Source of the DNA: a virus
Direction: 5' to 3' (one strand)
IMG/VR virus record: IMGVR_UViG_3300004805_000029
Span: 1 to 27,115 of that record
Length of the DNA stretch: 27,115 bases
Shown: piece by piece, positions 22,470 through 27,115 of the stretch
How the letters are laid out: every line of letters begins with the position of its first letter
Numbering within the stretch: the first letter of the stretch is position 1
The notes under the pieces: model-generated
The model's input: only the letters and a program-made list of their open reading frames with translations
What the model was told of the DNA's origin: nothing
Databases searched by the model: none
Program-made: the position numbers and the translations under genes

Positions 22470-22822
22470 AGGAGTTAATTCTATTTGCTGAAAATGAGTT
22501 GGCATTAGGTGAAAAACAGGGTGATGGCGTTTCATTGCGTCATCACCTTGAGGCTTTACAACGAAATACGGGAGTAACGCCAGAGCAGTTAATAACAGTG
22601 CCTTTTCCAGAGACACTGGAGTTTATCTGGCGGGATTTTCTCGAACTGAACGACGCAAGAACGAGTAACGGGTACACCGTTAACCCGATTAGTTTTACAG
22701 AGCTTGACGCATGGAATCGCTTAATGAATAAACAAGTGACAGCGCAAGAAATCAGCATCATGAAGCAGTTAGACGCTGTCTTTATGAACCATTACCAAAA
22801 GCAACAGGCGGCTAAAACATGA
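22448..22822 (+). CDS. tail assembly chaperone, frameshift extension (gpT-like)
   Basis: This is the -1 frame continuation, about 122 residues after the slip, and is expected only as part of the fusion. It is helical: an acidic QEQVEELILFAENELALGEK segment, then LRHHLEALQRNTG, TVPFPETLEFIWRDFLELNDA, and a C-terminal helix QEISIMKQLDAVFMNHYQKQQ. The most upstream start codon in frame after the gpG stop is a TTG (22499), more than 20 bases from the GAGGAG at 22469-22474, so separate translation is unlikely. Its stop overlaps the tape measure ATG (ATGA), so the tape measure may be translationally coupled to the fusion. Confidence 0.8.
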   Translation, partial: KFYQEQVEELILFAENELALGEKQGDGVSLRHHLEALQRNTGVTPEQLITVPFPETLEFIWRDFLELNDARTSNGYTVNPISFTELDAWNRLMNKQVTAQEISIMKQLDAVFMNHYQKQQAAKT

Positions 22823-25800
22823 CTATGGATATTGCAACGCTCGGTATTAGAGTTGACGCGACAGAGGCACGTCTGGCTACTGTTGAGCTTGACAGACTCG
22901 GTGCAGCAGGTGGACGTACTGCCACATCCATGTCGGCTGTTGAGAGGGCCACTAAATTACTGGCTGGGGCTTTTGCTGGTATTAGTGCGGTAGCTTTAGC
23001 GCGTGACCTTTTAAAAACAGTTGAGCAGGTGCAAAACCTTTCTATACGTCTTAAAGGACTAACAAAAGATGCAGACGATTATGCAAAAGTACAAGCGTAT
23101 TTAGTCGACATTTCCAACAAGCATCATAAAAGCAATTTAATACTGGCTGACTCATTTAGTCGTTTATTAACTTTAGAGCAATCTGGATTGATAACCCGCA
23201 AACAATCAACCGCATTACTTGAGGGCATGAGTAATGCCAGCAGTAAAACAGGCGCAACCACTGAGCAATTAAAACAGTCTATGTTTGGCCTGAGTCAAGC
23301 AATGGGATCTGGCGTAGTTCATATGGAAGAACTAAACCAAGTCACAGAACCCATGCCAGGCTTATTAAATAAAATTGCTGAAGCATCAGGCTATACGGTC
23401 GGAGAGTTTAGAAAGCTGATCGCAGAAGGGCGAGTAACTTCTGATGTATTCGGCAAGGTCATGGTAGGTGCTTTTGCAAGCTACCAAGGCTCAGCAGAAG
23501 CAGCCGGTGAAACACTCACCGCAAAATATGCCGATATTGGCAATGCGTGGACCGAATTAGCCAGAGCAATAGAATCGCCCGTTGTTAATACGATCTCGCC
23601 CATATTAGAGTTAATTACTGAGCAGATTAATGGACTGGCACAAGATTTAAAAGAGCTTAACGATTTTTATAATCAAATAAAATCAGCCGCAGGCTATAAC
23701 ACGGGGGGCGCTCCTGATAATGGAATGGCTGTTAATCTAACAGGTAGAGCAAAACCACCAGCACAAGCCGATCAATCAAAAACAGATTCATCCGCAATTA
23801 GGGCAGAGATAGAGGCAACCGCCTCAAGCACTAAAGGTAAAAAAGCGCACAAAGAAGCAATGAGCGAAGAACAAAAAGCCATTATTGCTTTGGCCAATGC
23901 CTATGAAAATCAAATAAGCACATTGCTACGGTCAATTGCTTTAGAGGGTAAATCAAGCGCTACAGCAGCCGCTGAATACGACGTACAGAATGGTGCATTA
24001 AAAGGCTTAACAGAAGCTAAAAAGTTGTATTTCTTACAACAAACAGCGATCTTGCAAAATAAACAGCTTGAAACAAAAGCCCATGAGTCTGAAAAGTCAG
24101 AACTTGACTCACTCATTGACAAATACAACCAGCTAACGCTATCAGCGCGTGATTACAAACTAACTCAATTAAACGCCCAAGGTATTACCGGCACCGAACA
24201 AGCACCGATCATGGCGCAGTTTGACAAGAACGCAGGCGCAGAAGTCGCCAAGAAAGCCAGTGAAGACGCAACGTCATCGCTCGATGCTTACAATAAAAAG
24301 CTGGATGATGCCAATACTAAGACCTCGGATTTAGGCGCGGTGACAAGTGCTATATTTGATGGAGCGCTAGGCGGAATTAATGCTATGGCGGGGGCATTCG
24401 ATTCGATGGTTACTTCAATGGCAAATAATACCAAGGCGCTTGAAGAAAATGCCAAAGCGCAAAAAATTAATGAAGCAACCGTTGACCCAGTTAAAAAAGC
24501 TGCAAATTTCAAAAAGTATGCAATAGAAGAAGCCAAGTTAAATAATGACAATACAAAAGCGGCTCTGACCGGAGCCAGTCAGATTGCCGGAGCAGCAGCA
24601 AACCTGTTTGATAAGAAATCTAATGCAGCGAAAGCCTTTCACAACATCGAGATGGGGTTATCAGTCTTACGTCTTGCGATGGATGTGCAAGAAATTGCAT
24701 CGTCGATGATGAAAACAGGGGTTAACGTAGGCGAAGGCGCTTCAAAAATGTTCGGGCAATCTGGATGGTACGGATTCGCAGGCGTAGCCGCAATGATGGC
24801 AGTCATGGCGGGGCTTGGCTTTGCAGGGATTGGCGGAGGTGGTGGTGGAATGTCCGGACCACCACCATCAAACAGCGATATGGGAACCGGCACAGTGCTT
24901 GGAGACCCTAACGCAAAATCTGAATCAATCAAGAACACCTACGATTTATTGCAAAATATCCACGCTGATGAATATGTTGAGTTAAGAGGAATTAACAAAG
25001 GCGTTCAGGCACTTAGCGGAAGCATTTTAAGTGCGGTGACTAAGCAATTTCAGCTCGGGGCGATTCAAGGCGTTAACGCGCCTAATCTCGGAAAAGCTGG
25101 ACACACAATGGTGGCTGGTGGATTACAAACTGGCGAGATCAGCTTGGGAGACCTGCTCAAAGGCAACAGCGTTTTCGGGCAAATGTACACCACCGATGCG
25201 AAAAAAGTCGGAACAAAAGAAAAACCGACTTACAAATACACCGATTATTTAAGCCCGATGGCGGCTGAATTACAGAAATCATTAACGGACGTTTTTAAAA
25301 ATATCGGTACAACATTTAAAGAACTTAGCTCGAAGCTCGGCCCAGAGTTTTCGAAAAAAATAAAAGATACAATTGTCCCAGCGTTAAAAATAGACACGAT
25401 GGGCTTGAGTGGCAAGGACGCAGTTGAAAAAGCTAACGCGGTTATTTCGTCAACGCTGGATAAGGTATCAGCCGTCGTGTTTTCTTCGCTGCTAAAGTAT
25501 CAGCAGCTCGGTGAGGGAATGTATGAGACAGCAGTTCGGATCGATTCAGAAAAAGCCATAATCAAAGATGCTTTCGCTCAGTCAGGCAAAGCCATGCCAA
25601 AAGTCGCAACCGATGCAATCGCAATGGCTGATGCGCTGGTTCAAGCAAGCGGTGGCCTTGAGAAATTCCAATCAAGTTTTGCAGCCTTTCTTGATAAGTT
25701 TACGACTGACATAGAAAAGCAAGCTAAAACTGAAACATTCTTGAAAGGCACAGGTAAAGGCAAAAAGTATGTGGCAGGCGCGTTGAATGAGGGTTTTAAC

Positions 25801-27036
25801 CAAGATTCTGTAAATCGGATGCTGAAAAGCCGCGATGCTTACGGTGATGAAGTTGATGCAGCCGCAGCAAGGGTAAGCAAGTACGCAGGAAAGACGAGTA
25901 AGAAAGACAAGGCAGCAGAAAAGAAAGCAGTCGATCAGTATTCATTGCTATTAGAAATGGCACCCAAGGTTGATGAATATCTCAGTTATAACGAAAAGCT
26001 ATCGAAAGACAGTCTCGATATGGACATTAAATTGCAGACTGCAAAAGGCGACGGCTTGGCGCTCAGCAAGCTAGTGCTTAAATCGCACGAAGCGGAATTA
26101 TTATTGCTGCCAGAGAAATTGAGAGTTACTCAGCAATTAATATGGAATCAAGAAACAGCCAACAAACAGGAAGCGCTCGACATCACACTGATGAAAGCTC
26201 AAGGTCTTACTGTCGAAGCATTAGCAGCATCAAGACAGAAAGAATTGGATGCAATGGAGCCAAGTCTGCAAGCCACTCAGCGCCAAATAAATGCGATGGA
26301 TGACTTAAACACCGCAATGACTAAGTCAACAAAGAATGTAAGTGCAGCAATTTCAAAGCTCACCAGCTTATCCGACAAACTGAAATCAACACTGGCATCA
26401 ACAAAAGTCGAAACCAATGCGAGCTTAAGAGCTGACAAGGTTAATGCAAACATTTTACTGAATTCAGCTTTGAAGATCGCCAAAGCGGGTGGTGCAATCG
26501 ACAATATCGCAGGGATGGACAAAGCACTGGCTGATGTCGCAAAACCTAGTGAGCAACTCTACGCGACATTTAACGAATACGCTGCGGCTCAGGCAGGAAC
26601 ATCATCAACGATTAGCCAACTGGCTGATTATGCCGATGCTCAAGTCAGCATAGCTCAGAAACAGCTTGACGCGATTCAAGGAACAACCACTGCCATTGTC
26701 GGCCTGCCACAAGCACTGGCTGAGTTGATGGGATTGGTGGCGCAAAAGAAAGCGCTAACCCCACAATTCGCATCAGGCGGCTATCATTCAGGCGGTTGGC
26801 GTGTTGTCGGTGAGAACGGCCCAGAGCTTGAGCATACCGGAGCCTCAAGAATATTCAGCAATCCACATAGCAAGGGGCTATTGAGTACGGCTGAATTGGT
26901 TGCAGAGCTTCAAGCACTCAGAGCAGAGGTTCGGGCAGGGCAGGAAGCGATTGCCAATAATACCCGCCAAACTGCGAAGATACTCCGTGATGTTACGCAG
27001 GATGGAACCTCAATTACAACAGTGGTGGCAGTATGA
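22819..27036 (+). CDS. tail tape measure protein
   Basis: A 1405-residue protein, the longest in the window. Residues about 30-240 match the tape-measure N-terminal domain (RLKGLTKDADDY, FGLSQAMGSGVVHMEELNQ, EPMPGLLNKIAEASG, EGRVTSDVFGKVMVGAF). Then come long Ala/Lys-rich helical stretches, a hydrophobic Gly-rich segment at about 645-680 that could insert in the host membrane, more coiled coil, and a C-terminal FASGGYHSGG (about 1317) followed by VGENGPE, a motif common at tape-measure C-termini. Length sets the tail: by the usual rise of about 1.5 angstrom per residue it would give a tail of roughly 200 nm. No lysozyme or peptidase domain is obvious. Confidence 0.92.
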   Translation: MTMDIATLGIRVDATEARLATVELDRLGAAGGRTATSMSAVERATKLLAGAFAGISAVALARDLLKTVEQVQNLSIRLKGLTKDADDYAKVQAYLVDISNKHHKSNLILADSFSRLLTLEQSGLITRKQSTALLEGMSNASSKTGATTEQLKQSMFGLSQAMGSGVVHMEELNQVTEPMPGLLNKIAEASGYTVGEFRKLIAEGRVTSDVFGKVMVGAFASYQGSAEAAGETLTAKYADIGNAWTELARAIESPVVNTISPILELITEQINGLAQDLKELNDFYNQIKSAAGYNTGGAPDNGMAVNLTGRAKPPAQADQSKTDSSAIRAEIEATASSTKGKKAHKEAMSEEQKAIIALANAYENQISTLLRSIALEGKSSATAAAEYDVQNGALKGLTEAKKLYFLQQTAILQNKQLETKAHESEKSELDSLIDKYNQLTLSARDYKLTQLNAQGITGTEQAPIMAQFDKNAGAEVAKKASEDATSSLDAYNKKLDDANTKTSDLGAVTSAIFDGALGGINAMAGAFDSMVTSMANNTKALEENAKAQKINEATVDPVKKAANFKKYAIEEAKLNNDNTKAALTGASQIAGAAANLFDKKSNAAKAFHNIEMGLSVLRLAMDVQEIASSMMKTGVNVGEGASKMFGQSGWYGFAGVAAMMAVMAGLGFAGIGGGGGGMSGPPPSNSDMGTGTVLGDPNAKSESIKNTYDLLQNIHADEYVELRGINKGVQALSGSILSAVTKQFQLGAIQGVNAPNLGKAGHTMVAGGLQTGEISLGDLLKGNSVFGQMYTTDAKKVGTKEKPTYKYTDYLSPMAAELQKSLTDVFKNIGTTFKELSSKLGPEFSKKIKDTIVPALKIDTMGLSGKDAVEKANAVISSTLDKVSAVVFSSLLKYQQLGEGMYETAVRIDSEKAIIKDAFAQSGKAMPKVATDAIAMADALVQASGGLEKFQSSFAAFLDKFTTDIEKQAKTETFLKGTGKGKKYVAGALNEGFNQDSVNRMLKSRDAYGDEVDAAAARVSKYAGKTSKKDKAAEKKAVDQYSLLLEMAPKVDEYLSYNEKLSKDSLDMDIKLQTAKGDGLALSKLVLKSHEAELLLLPEKLRVTQQLIWNQETANKQEALDITLMKAQGLTVEALAASRQKELDAMEPSLQATQRQINAMDDLNTAMTKSTKNVSAAISKLTSLSDKLKSTLASTKVETNASLRADKVNANILLNSALKIAKAGGAIDNIAGMDKALADVAKPSEQLYATFNEYAAAQAGTSSTISQLADYADAQVSIAQKQLDAIQGTTTAIVGLPQALAELMGLVAQKKALTPQFASGGYHSGGWRVVGENGPELEHTGASRIFSNPHSKGLLSTAELVAELQALRAEVRAGQEAIANNTRQTAKILRDVTQDGTSITTVVAV

Positions 27037-27115
27037 AAGTGATTAGAAGCACACGACTGGCTTGGAATAACCAGTCTGGTATATTGATGAACAATATGTC
27101 GGGTAGGATGACATC
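27033..27115 (+). CDS. start of a downstream tail gene (partial, cut by window end)
   Basis: An ATG at 27033 overlaps the tape measure stop (ATGA). The first 27 codons are open and run off the window; they begin MKVIRSTRLAW and contain several Asn/Met residues. Position right after the tape measure predicts a distal tail/tip protein, but too little is present to assign a family. Confidence 0.6.
   Translation, partial: MKVIRSTRLAWNNQSGILMNNMSGRMT

Noticed and set aside
1-27115. CRISPR array, tRNA genes, insertion sequences and attachment sites.
   Set aside because: No regularly spaced repeats, cloverleaf-like segments, transposase or integrase coding, or long terminal repeats were seen on reading both strands.

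Overview
This 27.1 kb window is part of a tailed double-stranded DNA phage (or prophage) with a siphovirus-type layout. Every supported gene is on the + strand and genes are packed tightly, with many ATGA, GTGA and TAATG overlaps. A long tape-measure gene, a tail tube and a frameshifted tail chaperone occur without any sheath or baseplate gene in view, which suggests a long non-contractile tail. NinB, DUF1364, RusA, Mor-family and DUF1640 proteins suggest a gammaproteobacterial or related proteobacterial host, but the host cannot be named from the sequence. No integrase, repressor, tRNA, IS or CRISPR array is visible, so lifestyle is open.

Region 1 (1-7165) is DNA metabolism. It holds a ParB-like/MT-A70 adenine methylase, a PD-(D/E)XK nuclease-like protein, an SF2 helicase, a P4-type zinc-ribbon/Toprim primase, and a lambda nin-like recombination set (NinB, a DUF1364 putative nuclease, a RusA-type resolvase). 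Several previously unlisted micro-ORFs, mostly membrane or zinc-binding, are tucked between them. The region ends with a zinc-finger/coiled-coil protein, a DUF3310 protein, a tiny Cys/His protein and a Mor-family transcription activator.

Region 2 (7166-8404) is lysis: a GH24 endolysin without a signal anchor, a small membrane protein, a lipoprotein-like ORF overlapping it out of frame, a small unknown protein and a likely class II holin. A second ParB-like/DNA methylase fusion (8405-9610) follows.

Region 3 (9603-15106) is packaging and portal: small and large terminase, a DUF4055 portal, and a MuF-type head protein. The MuF protein carries an AT-rich C-terminal extension with a HExxH zinc-metallopeptidase motif and is followed by a small ORF, an arrangement like the MuF polymorphic toxin/immunity systems of temperate phages. 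A DUF1640 coiled-coil membrane protein and a strong terminator close this block.

Region 4 (15107-27115) is head and tail: scaffold, major capsid, a decoration-like protein, a 22-residue/9-residue repeat protein, a fibre with YadA-head-like repeats, connector/stopper/neck/tail-terminator proteins, tail tube, gpG/gpGT chaperone with an AAATTTT -1 slippery site, tape measure, and the start of a further tail gene.

The strongest unexplained signal is a two-copy intergenic element: a GTGAAGYGCTTCAC dyad followed, at exactly the same distance, by ACTAACCCCAAAT. One copy lies before the lysis/packaging block and one before the scaffold/capsid block. The first copy overlaps the stop codon of the Mor-family gene, suggesting that this protein switches on two late operons through the dyad.
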